From assembly GCA_016711045.1 (NCBI GenBank), contig JADJTT010000011.1, positions 225,679 to 289,678 of the forward strand: a stretch of DNA of 64,000 nt, written 5' to 3'. The DNA is from Saprospirales bacterium (GTDB lineage Bacteria; Bacteroidota; Bacteroidia; Chitinophagales; Saprospiraceae). Both the position numbers and the translations under genes were made by a program. The stretch's first letter is position 1, and every line of letters begins with the position of its first letter. The notes beneath the pieces are model-generated. The model did no database searches. It saw nothing but the letters and a program-made list of their open reading frames with translations, and had not been told where the DNA came from. This document shows, one piece after another, positions 38,997 to 47,332 of the stretch.

Positions 38997-39800
38997 TCAA
39001 ATGGATTTGATGAATTGCTCTTTTGAAAAATACAACAAACTTTTTAGGTGAAATTGGGAAAGCAAACCATCTATATAATTAAAGTTCATATTAAATACTT
39101 CTCGGAAGTTTCTTAAAGTATATCCTGGATTGTCTGATGTAATAAAAGGGTTTTGATAATCCGTTTGATAAATAATCATTTCCCAACTCAAAACTCGATC
39201 AATTAACGGTTTGTCAACTTGGTCAATCTCATTGTTGAAATTTAATAAATTATTTCTATACAGATCGAGTTTATACTCCTCATCTTTCAAATTTTCAGTC
39301 ATTTCAATCCTTACTTTATTAATAACAGATTTAACTCGTTCTTTTGGCATTCCTGCCTTAATTAAATCTTTTTCTAATCTTACAACATTCACATCTAAAA
39401 TATTTTGATTAGCATCTGGTTTAAGAAATTCATTACTGAACGCTGGATTTCGCCTTTTTATGTTCAACAAAATTTGAATAAGTTTCCTTACTTCTGATAC
39501 GAATAGTTTTTTTGAATAATCGATTTTGTCGAATAACAACTCTAATTCATTATTTTCATAGGCAAAGCGATTTTTTTCAATGAAGTTAGGGTCTTCCAGT
39601 TTGTTCGCATTAATTATTTTGTCTGTTTTAAAAGTATATTTATCGTATTCGTAGCATACTTGAGTTTTATTTACTCTCTTGACATTTTGGTTTTCATATT
39701 CGGATTTAACCCTTAATGAAAATAAATCACCTGATTTGTTTATTGCAAATCTCTTTAAATATACTTCAGGCACAAAATGATGCTTTCTAGGTTCACTCAT
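38997..39800 (-). CDS. DUF4238 protein, possibly C-terminally truncated
   Basis: Protein of 267 aa opening with MSEPRKHHFVPEVYLKRFA, the KHHYVPQxYLxxF hallmark of DUF4238, and carrying the family's NPFITSDNPGY motif at about 217-227. The function of DUF4238 is unknown; members are common near mobile elements and defence genes. After the TGA at 38997 the same frame runs on with DIVLLFNNGTIINSTKFIL, which looks like the usual DUF4238 C-terminus, so the stop may be premature. Low GC compared with the glucan locus, next to an attC-like site. Confidence 0.82.
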   Translation of the reverse strand: MSEPRKHHFVPEVYLKRFAINKSGDLFSLRVKSEYENQNVKRVNKTQVCYEYDKYTFKTDKIINANKLEDPNFIEKNRFAYENNELELLFDKIDYSKKLFVSEVRKLIQILLNIKRRNPAFSNEFLKPDANQNILDVNVVRLEKDLIKAGMPKERVKSVINKVRIEMTENLKDEEYKLDLYRNNLLNFNNEIDQVDKPLIDRVLSWEMIIYQTDYQNPFITSDNPGYTLRNFREVFNMNFNYIDGLLSQFHLKSLLYFSKEQFIKSI

Positions 39801-40640
39801 TTTTCAATTCTAATGAAACATAACATTTGTATAATCGCACCATTGCAATTATTCACCCTCTCCAACTCATGCATTCCCTCCCACATTATCCCCCAATAAT
39901 CGCAACCCAATTCACCCTCACCCCTAAATTTACCACCCCTCCCCCACTTCTCCAACATTTCACCTACAAAATCACCTGCAACGGATCACTATTTGCAACC
40001 CACCTTACAATTACCAAACCTGTGGGTGTAGAATACGATAGGGAGGGCAAATTTTGAATATGGATCACACCCCAAGGAAAGAGGAAAAGAAATCAACATA
40101 CATTCGGGCGAAATTGAAAACTAACTCAATAAGGAGCTATAAACGGCAGCTTCCCAATCTTGCTGTTCCTCAAGGCCGATCTATCTTTCGATGTCAGTTT
40201 GCGGAGCTTGTCAACTTCGCCAAGGTGGGTGCAGGGGGCGTTGCTTCCACGGTGGTGAATACTATACCGCCTTTGATGAGCTCTTCCATAGATATCTTGC
40301 ACCCGCCGCGCGTCTCTATCCAGGAAGAAAATGCAAGGAATAGGGCCCATAGTAGTGAAGAATCCACTGCCGGACGCTCCGCTCGGCTTTCCGCTGCCTT
40401 TTGATCGCTCGCTTTCGGATCAGTGCCTCCCGGATCTCCTCCAACTCATTCGCTTGCTTTTGCCGGTCGGCATACTGGTATCGCTTCTTTTCCCAGTAGC
40501 TTTCCAGGTGGTATGGATGGTTCGGGACATGGGTTTGGAAGTTTTTTTTGGGAAGGGGATCTATTAGCGGGTGCATGCGCAGTGGCCGAGCGAATGCATA
40601 GCCATGGAAGCTTGCACATTGTTCCAGGCTTGCATTCCCT
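39801..40640. other. 840-bp region without a secure gene
   Basis: 39840-39990 is a C/T-rich block containing a repeat also found near 59.7 kb. A leftward 127-aa frame (40316-40699) overlaps the PIN gene and has an Arg/Lys/Glu-rich coil but no recognisable family; I do not accept it as a gene. A 20-bp block around 40512-40530 (ATGGATGGTTCGGGAC) recurs at 45554-45572. Confidence 0.4.
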
Positions 40641-41049
40641 TTAGATATCTTCAACAAGGAGGATTTTAACTTCGGAAATCTTCTGAAGCTTTTTGTCATT
40701 GGTCAAAAACTGATCACAATGCTTCTCTATTGCAACTGATATTTGAAGAGCATCCATGCCTTTCAGGAAATCATATTTGGCTCTGAGCTTGTAAGCAGTT
40801 TCAGCAACCTGCTGGTCAACGACTTCAATTGAGATGTTCATCAACTGGAGTAACTCCGCAAATTGAAGGATTAACTCCTGCCGACCTTTCTTTTCAGGCA
40901 TCACTCCATACTCCATCAGTGTGATCACTTGTCACCAAGTCATCATTGTTGGATACGGCGTCCAATATGAAAGCTCTGACCTGATTTGCAAATTCCAGGT
41001 GATTTTCTACGAGGTAGATGAAAGGAGAGGTGTCAATAAAAGTCTTCAT
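40641..41049 (-). CDS. PIN-domain toxin (VapC-like), one frameshift
   Basis: The C-terminal 95 aa (from TLMEYGVMPEKKG to VKILLVEDI) lie in one frame. The N-terminal 49 codons (MKTFIDTSPFIYLVENH onwards, ATG at 41049) lie in another, joined near 40925 where LVTS meets VITLMEYG. The joined protein of about 135 aa has the four PIN acidic positions: Asp6 in FIDTS, Glu in LMEYG, Asp in GMDALQISVA and Asp in FLTNDKKL. VapC-type PIN proteins are RNases neutralised by an upstream antitoxin, here the gene at 41091-41297. The break may be a 1-2 bp sequence error or inactivation. Confidence 0.8.
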
Positions 41050-41090
41050 AGCTGCATGATTAAAGGTAAAACTGGAAGGAGAGGGGGGGA

Positions 41091-41297
41091 TTATTGCCTA
41101 TCATCCTCCCTTAGCGCATTAATGTACTGTTGCGCATCAGCACTCCACACACCTGTCCCAGTGCCAACCAACTTGTTCAAGGCGACCTCTACTCGCTTCC
41201 TGTGATCAATCCTTCGGAGGATTTCCCTGAGAATCAACTCTAACTCATTCTGATCCAACTTGTTGATCTCCAACATCAATGTCTGTACCTTTGTCAT
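41091..41297 (-). CDS. Antitoxin-like partner of the PIN toxin
   Basis: Protein of 68 aa from the ATG at 41297: MTKVQTLMLEINKLDQNELE, then a basic stretch around HRKRVEVALNKLVGTGTGVW and a DAQQYINALREDDRQ tail. This layout, a short DNA-binding-like start and a toxin-binding end, matches small antitoxins paired with Bacteroidota PIN toxins. It ends 41 bp before the PIN start. Parts of this gene are found again as relics at 42.9 kb and 47.0 kb. Confidence 0.7.
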   Translation of the reverse strand: MTKVQTLMLEINKLDQNELELILREILRRIDHRKRVEVALNKLVGTGTGVWSADAQQYINALREDDRQ

Positions 41298-41448
41298 AAT
41301 GCTTAAGTTTTTCAACCTACCCAAATATACAAAATATCTTGTTGGTTCGTTCCCATCGTTATCTCTCACCTTTTTGATTGCTAGCTATTAATTCTTATCT
41401 ATTGTGCGTGATAATTTTTCACTTTATTCGGCTATTTCGTCTATAGAC

Positions 41449-42129
41449 TTATTTCTTTTTATTCTTACAGTACGTTTTAAAGAACTTATTTGATCTGATG
41501 TTTCTTTTATTGATTGGATAAAGCGAGTCTCTATCAAAATATTCTTCTATTGTACCTATAAAGAACGTTTCCATTGGTGTCGATTCATTTTGTTCATGGA
41601 AACAATACATGCTATCGAGTTCGGGAACTTCGAAGTAAATATAAAGTGATGAATCTTGGTTGTTTTCTTTGTATTGAATATCACTATTGTATAAAATCTT
41701 TTTTGGCGTTTGATCCTTATAATCTTTATAGAAGTATCTTGATTCGCTTATTGGGATCACATCCATTTGTTTCGTAGATGTTAACAAGATTGGTTCAGTG
41801 GTAAAGTTTATCTCTCTATAACCATCCTTGTTTTGCAGTTTTATTTCATTTTGGACATTATATATTATCGTGTACCATCCTTTTTCTTCGAAAGTTATGC
41901 TTCTTGGCTTACTTGTTTTGTGATGAAAAAGAACATAAACCAATAGAAATAGAGTTAATGGATAAAGTGAATAGAATAATTTTTGTTTTGGTCTTAAATC
42001 AGAAAGTGAAATAAATATTGGAGCAAGTACAATAGGTAGTAAGGGAAGAAGGTAGTAAGGCATTACAATCATAATGAATGACCCAACGAAGAGTGAAATG
42101 AATATCCCGATATATTTAAATGAATTCAT
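41449..42129 (-). CDS. Hypothetical membrane protein with extracytoplasmic tail
   Basis: Protein of 226 aa, not recognised. Three hydrophobic segments lie near residues 5-25, 27-43 and 53-70, followed by a soluble region of about 155 aa with mixed charge, ending in a basic FFKTYCKNKKK. It overlaps the start of the neighbouring 94-aa gene frame by 4 bp. Codon use is AT-rich as in the surrounding accessory region. No function can be stated. Confidence 0.6.
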   Translation of the reverse strand: MNSFKYIGIFISLFVGSFIMIVMPYYLLPLLPIVLAPIFISLSDLRPKQKLFYSLYPLTLFLLVYVLFHHKTSKPRSITFEEKGWYTIIYNVQNEIKLQNKDGYREINFTTEPILLTSTKQMDVIPISESRYFYKDYKDQTPKKILYNSDIQYKENNQDSSLYIYFEVPELDSMYCFHEQNESTPMETFFIGTIEEYFDRDSLYPINKRNIRSNKFFKTYCKNKKK

Positions 42130-42410
42130 GTTGTAACTGACCAGTACCAGCGTGAAGAAAATGCCAGGAATAGGGTGTGATTAACTATTCCGCTGGTGAT
42201 TACCAGTTCATCTATATCCTCGTCATATTCGATTTCTCCATCATCATAATACACATTTTGCTCTGGAATAACGATGCCACCTCTTGACAATACCATCGCA
42301 TCTCTTACATTCACCTGTTTGATGGTAACCTCATCCAAGACGACTCCTTTCAAATTGCCGCCTTTATTGACCCTTTCGACAGCTTCTTTAACCGTTAGAA
42401 CTTCCATCAT
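42126..42410 (-). CDS. Small hypothetical protein downstream of DUF433
   Basis: Protein of 94 aa with N-terminal MMEVLTVKEAVERVNKGGNL and an acidic YYDDGEIEYDEDIDELV segment; no family recognised. Its start overlaps the end of the DUF433 gene (42388-42410), a layout typical of two-gene toxin-antitoxin units, but it does not look like a PIN/DUF5615 toxin. The last 20 residues (HTLFLAFSSRWYWSVTT) are unlike the rest and could follow a frameshift. Confidence 0.55.
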   Translation of the reverse strand: MMEVLTVKEAVERVNKGGNLKGVVLDEVTIKQVNVRDAMVLSRGGIVIPEQNVYYDDGEIEYDEDIDELVITSGIVNHTLFLAFSSRWYWSVTT

Positions 42411-42627
42411 CTTTTCTTTTTATTTCGTCAAACTCAAGGCTAGCCAGTATGTCTTCCTTTTCCAGTTCTGGATGATCCTCAAGGATTTCTTCAAAGCTCA
42501 TCCCGGATAACAGCATATCCAGCAATACGTCTACGGGCCATCTCATCCCCCTGATGCATGGCTTTCCATGACAAATCTCCGGATTTACGGTTATGCGGTT
42601 TAGGTATTTGGGTTCCGTATTCTTCAT
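42388..42627 (-). CDS. DUF433 antitoxin-like protein, second copy
   Basis: Protein of 79 aa with the DUF433 pattern: RITVNPEICHGKPCIRGMRW, LLSGMSFEEILEDHPELEKE, DILASLEFD. The family supplies antitoxins for PIN-like toxins. It is intact and overlaps the next small gene. It shares only the family pattern with the copy at 29.6 kb, whereas the relic at 47.13-47.22 kb is close to it in DNA. Confidence 0.85.
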   Translation of the reverse strand: MKNTEPKYLNRITVNPEICHGKPCIRGMRWPVDVLLDMLLSGMSFEEILEDHPELEKEDILASLEFDEIKRKDDGSSNG

Positions 42628-42659
42628 AACTTATATGTGGCTATTCTACTAAAAATCGT

Positions 42660-42833
42660 TGCGAGAATAACTTCCCGATTTGAAAAAGTAGTGTCGAAGT
42701 CCTCTTCGACACATAGCGCCCGGGTGCAGAGAATTTTCCGTATACCCCTCACAACTCCGGCAGGCTGAATAGGTGTCGAAGGGGACTTCGACACTACCTC
42801 CCGGACGCTCCAATTCTGGAACTTATTCTCGCA
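42660..42833. mobile_element. MITE-like element with inverted ends
   Basis: 174 bp bounded by TGCGAGAATAACTTCC (42660-42675) and its inverted partner GGAACTTATTCTCGCA (42818-42833), one mismatch in 16. Inside are two hairpins built from GTGTCGAAG/CTTCGACAC (42691-42712 and 42773-42795). No transposase is encoded. The reading frame over it is not a gene. Confidence 0.6.
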
Positions 42834-42904
42834 CAGCACACACGGTAATCCTCAATCTTATTAATTTTTAATGCGCTGGGCATGCTTCTGAGGTCTTTCA
42901 TATT

Positions 42905-42955
42905 TATTATGAGTCACGTCTGTACCTTTGTCATAATGCTTGGGTTTTCAAACAA
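42905..42955 (-). pseudogene. Relic of the antitoxin gene start
   Basis: GTCTGTACCTTTGTCATAAT at 42917-42936 matches 41281-41300, the start-codon region of the 68-aa antitoxin gene, and similarity fades on both sides. Only the 5' end of the gene is left. Confidence 0.5.
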
Positions 42956-43071
42956 TTTTGGTTCCCACGTACTCCGTGCCGCCGAATAATCACAATTGCA
43001 TTTATTCCCTCTTAGCGACATTGGTTACCTGGATTCAAAAAGGGCATCCATTTCAGAGCCCTCTTTCAAAA

Positions 43072-43109
43072 AACAATAAAACCAGCCCTCGAGGACTGGT
43101 TTTATTGTT
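43072..43109. terminator. Intrinsic terminator of katG
   Basis: 14-bp perfect arms (43072-43085 and 43096-43109) with a GC-rich tip and A/T-rich base, 61 bp after the katG stop on the minus strand. Confidence 0.8.
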
Positions 43110-43170
43110 GAAAAACCAATCTTGGTTTTTTGAGTACACATTATGCAAACTATTAAGATTAAATTAAGAC

Positions 43171-45429
43171 TTATTTATAGATTAAGTCAAACCTATCTAG
43201 TTTCATAACTTTCTCCCATGCATTAACAAAGTCTTTTATAAATTTTTCTTTTGCATTGTTGCTGCCATAAACTTCAGCCAAGGCTCTTAATTCGGAATTT
43301 GAGCCAAAGATTAAATCTACACGAGTAGCTAGATACTTAACTTCGCCGGTTTTTCTGTCTTTACCTTCAAATTCTTCTTTTGTATCTGAAGTCGCTTTCC
43401 ACTCCGTACTCATATCTAAAAGATGCACAAAGAAATCGTTATTTAATTCGTCTTTACTTGTGGAAAATATGCCGTGTTTCGATCCGTTGTAGTTCGCATT
43501 CAGCGCACGCATACCACCTACTAAAACCGTCATTTCTGGTGGTGTCAGGGTGAGTAATTGTGCTTTGTCAAGTAATAATTCTTCCGTAGATATGGCATAT
43601 TGGGTTTTCAAATAATTTCTGAAACCATCTGCTATAGGTTCCAGCAATTCAAAAGATGCTATATCTGTTTGCTCTTGAGTGGCATCCATACGTCCAGGAG
43701 TAAAGGGTACTTCAATAGTATAGCCTGCATTTGCAGCTGCTTTTTCAACCGCTGCATTTCCCGCCAAAACAATCAAATCAGCTAGTGATACTTTCTTAGC
43801 ACCTGATTTAGCATTGAATTCGGTTTGAATTTTTTCAAGCACAGCCAGTACTTTTGCCAATTGTTCAGGGTTATTTACTTCCCAATCTTTTTGAGGGGCC
43901 AGGCGTATTCTTGCGCCATTGGCACCGCCTCTTCGGTCAGATCCTCGATATGTAGAAGCCGAAGCCCACGCCGTGGAAACCATTTCGCTGATTGATAAAC
44001 CTGAATTTAAAACCGATGATTTCAAGTTAGCGATATCTTTAGCAGTAATCAACTCATGATTTACGGCAGGAATAGGATCTTGCCAGATCATATCTTCTGT
44101 TGGCGCCTCAGGTCCTAAATACGTCGTCTTTGGCCCCATATCCCTGTGTGTTAACTTAAACCAGGCACGTGCAAAAGCCTTGTTAAATTTATCGGGATTT
44201 TCATAAAAGTCTCTTGAGATCTTTTCATAAACAGGATCAAATCGCAATGATAAATCTGTAGTTAGCATAGTAGGATTATGCATTTTTTCTGAATCGAAGG
44301 CATCTGGAACCATCATTTTGGGGTTTTTGGCCACCCACTGATGCGCTCCTGCTGGACTTTTGGTCAACTCCCATTCATTTTCAAATAAATTTAAAAAGAA
44401 CAAATGGCTCCATTGCACAGGCGTAGTCGTCCAAATAACTTCCAGGCCGGAGCTAATCGCATCAGCCCCTTTACCTGATTTATATGTGCTCTTCCATCCA
44501 AATCCTTGTTCTTCAATATCGGCTGCCTCAGGTTCAGGTCCAACATGCGAGGCAGGTCCTGCACCGTGCGTTTTCCCAAGGGTGTGCCCTCCAGCTATAA
44601 GGGCTACTGTTTCTTCATCGTTCATTCCCATTCTGGCGAAAGTTTCGCGAATATCTTTTGCAGCAAGAACCGGATCAGGATTTCCATTTGGCCCTTCGGG
44701 ATTCACATAAATAAGTCCCATTTGCACCGCAGCCAAAGGATTCTCAAGTTCACGGTCTCCTTTATAGCGCTTATCTTCCAACCATTTGGTTTCTTTACCC
44801 CAGTATACATCCATATTAGGCTCATACACATCCTCTCTACCACCTGCAAAACCGATAGTTTCAAAGCCCATCGATTCAAGGGCAACATTACCCGTAAGTA
44901 TCATTAAGTCAGCCCATGAAATTTTATCGCCATATTTTTGCTTAATAGGCCAGATAAGTCGTCTTGCTTTATCCAAATTAACATTGTCAGGCCAGCTATT
45001 GAGGGGAGCAAAACGCTGCTGACCAGAACGTGAACCTCCACGTCCATCACCCGTGCGATAAGTACCGGCGCTGTGCCATGCCATTCTAATAAACAAACCA
45101 CCATAGTTACCATAATCCGCAGGCCACCAGTCTTGTGATTCTGTCAATACTTCACGAATGTCTTTCTTCAGCGCCTCGTAGTCAAGACTGTTAAATGCTT
45201 CGATATAGTTAAAGTCTTCCCCCATAGGATTCGATAAAGAAGCGTTTTGACGAAGCATGCTTAGGTTTAACTGATTCGGCCACCAATCGCTATTACTGGT
45301 CGCTTTCATGTTCGAAATGCTTTTCATGGTAGCTCCCGATGAAGCATCTATGGCTTCTTTGTTTTCCTGACATGCCGTAAATAGAGCACCTATGAAAACT
45401 ATCAAGCAGATTGAAACAAACTTTTTCAT
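43171..45429 (-). CDS. katG: Catalase-peroxidase with lipoprotein signal
   Basis: Protein of 752 aa, full family length. Distal haem residues Arg115, Trp118 and His119 lie in FIRMAWHSAGTYR; Tyr241 (GLIYVNPEGP) and Met267 (FARMGMND) complete the Trp-Tyr-Met adduct needed for catalase activity; proximal His282 is in AGGHTLGKTHGAGP. The enzyme removes hydrogen peroxide. The N-terminus MKKFVSICLIVFIGALFTAC is a lipoprotein signal with lipobox Cys20, so the protein should be membrane-anchored outside the cytoplasm, unlike most KatG. A hairpin terminator follows. The gene is intact inside a region of broken genes. Confidence 0.95.
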   Translation of the reverse strand: MKKFVSICLIVFIGALFTACQENKEAIDASSGATMKSISNMKATSNSDWWPNQLNLSMLRQNASLSNPMGEDFNYIEAFNSLDYEALKKDIREVLTESQDWWPADYGNYGGLFIRMAWHSAGTYRTGDGRGGSRSGQQRFAPLNSWPDNVNLDKARRLIWPIKQKYGDKISWADLMILTGNVALESMGFETIGFAGGREDVYEPNMDVYWGKETKWLEDKRYKGDRELENPLAAVQMGLIYVNPEGPNGNPDPVLAAKDIRETFARMGMNDEETVALIAGGHTLGKTHGAGPASHVGPEPEAADIEEQGFGWKSTYKSGKGADAISSGLEVIWTTTPVQWSHLFFLNLFENEWELTKSPAGAHQWVAKNPKMMVPDAFDSEKMHNPTMLTTDLSLRFDPVYEKISRDFYENPDKFNKAFARAWFKLTHRDMGPKTTYLGPEAPTEDMIWQDPIPAVNHELITAKDIANLKSSVLNSGLSISEMVSTAWASASTYRGSDRRGGANGARIRLAPQKDWEVNNPEQLAKVLAVLEKIQTEFNAKSGAKKVSLADLIVLAGNAAVEKAAANAGYTIEVPFTPGRMDATQEQTDIASFELLEPIADGFRNYLKTQYAISTEELLLDKAQLLTLTPPEMTVLVGGMRALNANYNGSKHGIFSTSKDELNNDFFVHLLDMSTEWKATSDTKEEFEGKDRKTGEVKYLATRVDLIFGSNSELRALAEVYGSNNAKEKFIKDFVNAWEKVMKLDRFDLIYK

Positions 45430-45668
45430 ATACTTAAATTTTTAATCAATGACATATAAATTTATCATCAGGCCCAATATATGATAAGTAAAACAAGGAT
45501 AAAATGACTTCTGTCATTCAAGATACGATTGTATTTGAGTGGAGATGAGGTGCTATGGATGGTTCGGGACGTGGGGTGGGAACTTTTCTGTAGTGTTCTC
45601 TAGTGGCGTACAAAGATTGTGCAAATGTAGTAGCGAGCACTTGCGAGCTCTTGACATTTTGCACAGTG

Positions 45669-46643
45669 TTAGTCTCCGTTTTTCTTTCCTTCTATTTTAT
45701 ACTTTGCTGTCCTTTTATCCCCCTGCTTGGTTATCAATCCCTTTTCAACTGCGTATTTAATATCTCTGCTTGCAGTTGAAGACGAGATATCCTTAAAAGT
45801 ATTCAAATAATCTTTTCTTGTAAAGAACTGGCCCTGATAAGTGGCCAGGAAATAATCGATTCTCCCTTCTTCCGTCAAAGACCTATTTTGTAGCATTAAC
45901 AGTTCTCCTAATGATTCATCTATCGCTTCAAGAATAAACTCGATGAATTTGGTCGATTTCCCCTCATTATCACTCGCTGCCAATACGTCGTAGTATTCTT
46001 GCTGCCTTGCCTTAATTATTGTTTCAAATGGCAAATACTCGAATATTGAATGGGTTTTTAACAACACAAGCGTCTGCCATAACCTTCCCATCCTTCCATT
46101 TCCATCCATGAACGGGTGAATGAATTCTATTTCATAATGGACAACACAACTTTTGATTAAGACGGGATCGTCTTCGTTTGCCATGTAATGAAATAGCTCT
46201 TTCATTAAGTAGTCAAGATTCGCTGCTGGCGGAGCTATATGGGCCACTTCCGCGCCTTTAAAGATTCCCACAGGCTTAGTCCTCAATTTCCCTGCATCCT
46301 CTATCAATCCACTCATTAACAATTTATGGGCCTTTAAAAAGGATTTTAAAGAGTTGGGATTAAACTCCGGCAGCCTCTCATAGACTTCAATTGCATTCAT
46401 TACTTCCAATATGTCCTTCTTTGGACCAATCACTCTCTTGTTTTCAATAATGGCTGTAATCTGATCTTCAGACAGTGTATTTCCTTCTATTTCTAAGGAA
46501 GCCTTGATTGTTTTTACCCTGTTCCTTTTTCGTAACTCAGGAGACGGCTTGTGGAGATGGGCCGCGTTGACTTCTCCAATCTTCTCAGATATAGAAGCTA
46601 TTAACCGTAGAATTGAATTGGTTATTTCATATGGCGGCTTCAT
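45669..46643 (-). CDS. Fic-domain protein with N-terminal inhibitory helix and wHTH
   Basis: Protein of 324 aa from the ATG at 46643; an upstream GTG would start inside the operator-like repeats. Fic motif HPFMDGNGRMGR has catalytic His176. The inhibitory helix motif S-x3-E-G (SLEIEG, Glu53) marks a class II self-inhibited Fic protein. The C-terminal part (about 250-324; YFLATYQGQFFTRKDYLNTF, SRDIKYAVEKGLITKQG) is a winged helix. Fic enzymes transfer AMP or related groups to proteins. The winged helix and the palindromes at its start suggest self-repression. Confidence 0.9.
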   Translation of the reverse strand: MKPPYEITNSILRLIASISEKIGEVNAAHLHKPSPELRKRNRVKTIKASLEIEGNTLSEDQITAIIENKRVIGPKKDILEVMNAIEVYERLPEFNPNSLKSFLKAHKLLMSGLIEDAGKLRTKPVGIFKGAEVAHIAPPAANLDYLMKELFHYMANEDDPVLIKSCVVHYEIEFIHPFMDGNGRMGRLWQTLVLLKTHSIFEYLPFETIIKARQQEYYDVLAASDNEGKSTKFIEFILEAIDESLGELLMLQNRSLTEEGRIDYFLATYQGQFFTRKDYLNTFKDISSSTASRDIKYAVEKGLITKQGDKRTAKYKIEGKKNGD

Positions 46644-46666
46644 GATACTATCATTTGATACTATCA
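46643..46666. promoter_or_regulatory. Twin palindromic operator at the Fic start codon
   Basis: TGATACTATCA occurs at 46643-46653 and again at 46656-46666 (13-bp period), each nearly palindromic (TGATA-N-TATCA). The first copy ends inside the ATG, so a bound protein would block transcription or ribosome entry. The gene's own winged helix is a candidate binder. Confidence 0.55.
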
Positions 46667-46753
46667 CAAGGTAAGAAATTTTCTTTTATTGAGGCTAACT
46701 AACATCTAAGTTAAAATGCTTGGTTCTATAGCTTTTTCCATCTTGGGCAGTTG

Positions 46754-47014
46754 TCAAGTATTCCTTGACACTGGTTTACTATAAAATTTATCTCTCAACC
46801 TGTACGTCAACTCATTGATCATCGCCAGGTCCGGACTTTCAGGTAGTGTAGAATTTTCAAAAGCCAATTCCATTTCAGCCTGTTTTTCGGCTGCCATCTT
46901 TAATAGTGCGTCGTACTCAAATTTACCCGATTTGATATCAAGTAGAAAATCCCGATCAGGTCTTCGGGGATGTTTGCCCCCAGAAAGAGTCTTTGTCAGA
47001 TTAAGTCGTGACTA
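46754..47014 (-). pseudogene. C-terminal relic of a nucleotidyltransferase
   Basis: An open stretch of about 85 codons without start reads LTKTLSGGKHPRRPDRDFLL, KSGKFEYDALLKMAAEKQAE and PESPDLAMINELTYRLRDKF before a TGA at 46754-46756. The order RRPDRDFLL, then Y-x2-L and a final helix ending LRxKFY is that of the C-terminal end of DNA-polymerase-beta-like nucleotidyltransferase (RlaP-type) proteins. The catalytic N-terminal part is missing; the antitoxin relic lies immediately upstream. Confidence 0.5.
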
Positions 47015-47033
47015 CTTCAAGTCATATTCTTCC

Positions 47034-47222
47034 TATCATCCTCCTTAAGCGTGTTAATGTCCTGCTCCGCATCAGCACGCCACACACCTGTCCCATTGCC
47101 TTTGTCATAATGCTCAGGTTTTTCTACCTACCATATCCAGCAATACCTACAGGCCATCTCATCCCCCTGATGCATGGCTTTCCATGACAAATTTCCGGAT
47201 TTACGGTTATGTATTTGGGCCA
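47034..47222 (-). pseudogene. Fused relics of PIN-antitoxin and DUF433 genes
   Basis: 47034-47100 matches the 3' end of the antitoxin gene at 41.1 kb and is joined directly to its 5' end (47100-47131), so about 135 bp are deleted. 47132-47222 then matches 42518-42611, the 5' half of the DUF433 gene, including GATGCATGGCTTTCCATGAC. The junction of two modules shows that copies of both once stood here. Confidence 0.7.
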
Positions 47223-47332
47223 AACGGGGGTTCCGAAGTTTTGGGCTCTTAAAAGAAACTCTCCAATATATTTTCTTCTTTCCATTGATTGACAAATTCC
47301 ATTTCTTGTTTCGGCAATTCAGGATTAGATTT

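Noticed and set aside
40316..40699. 127-aa minus-strand frame
   Set aside because: Overlaps the PIN gene, has no family match, and part of it is a short repeat shared with 45.55 kb.
42624..42839. 71-aa minus-strand frame
   Set aside because: Coincides with the MITE-like element and reads through its hairpins.
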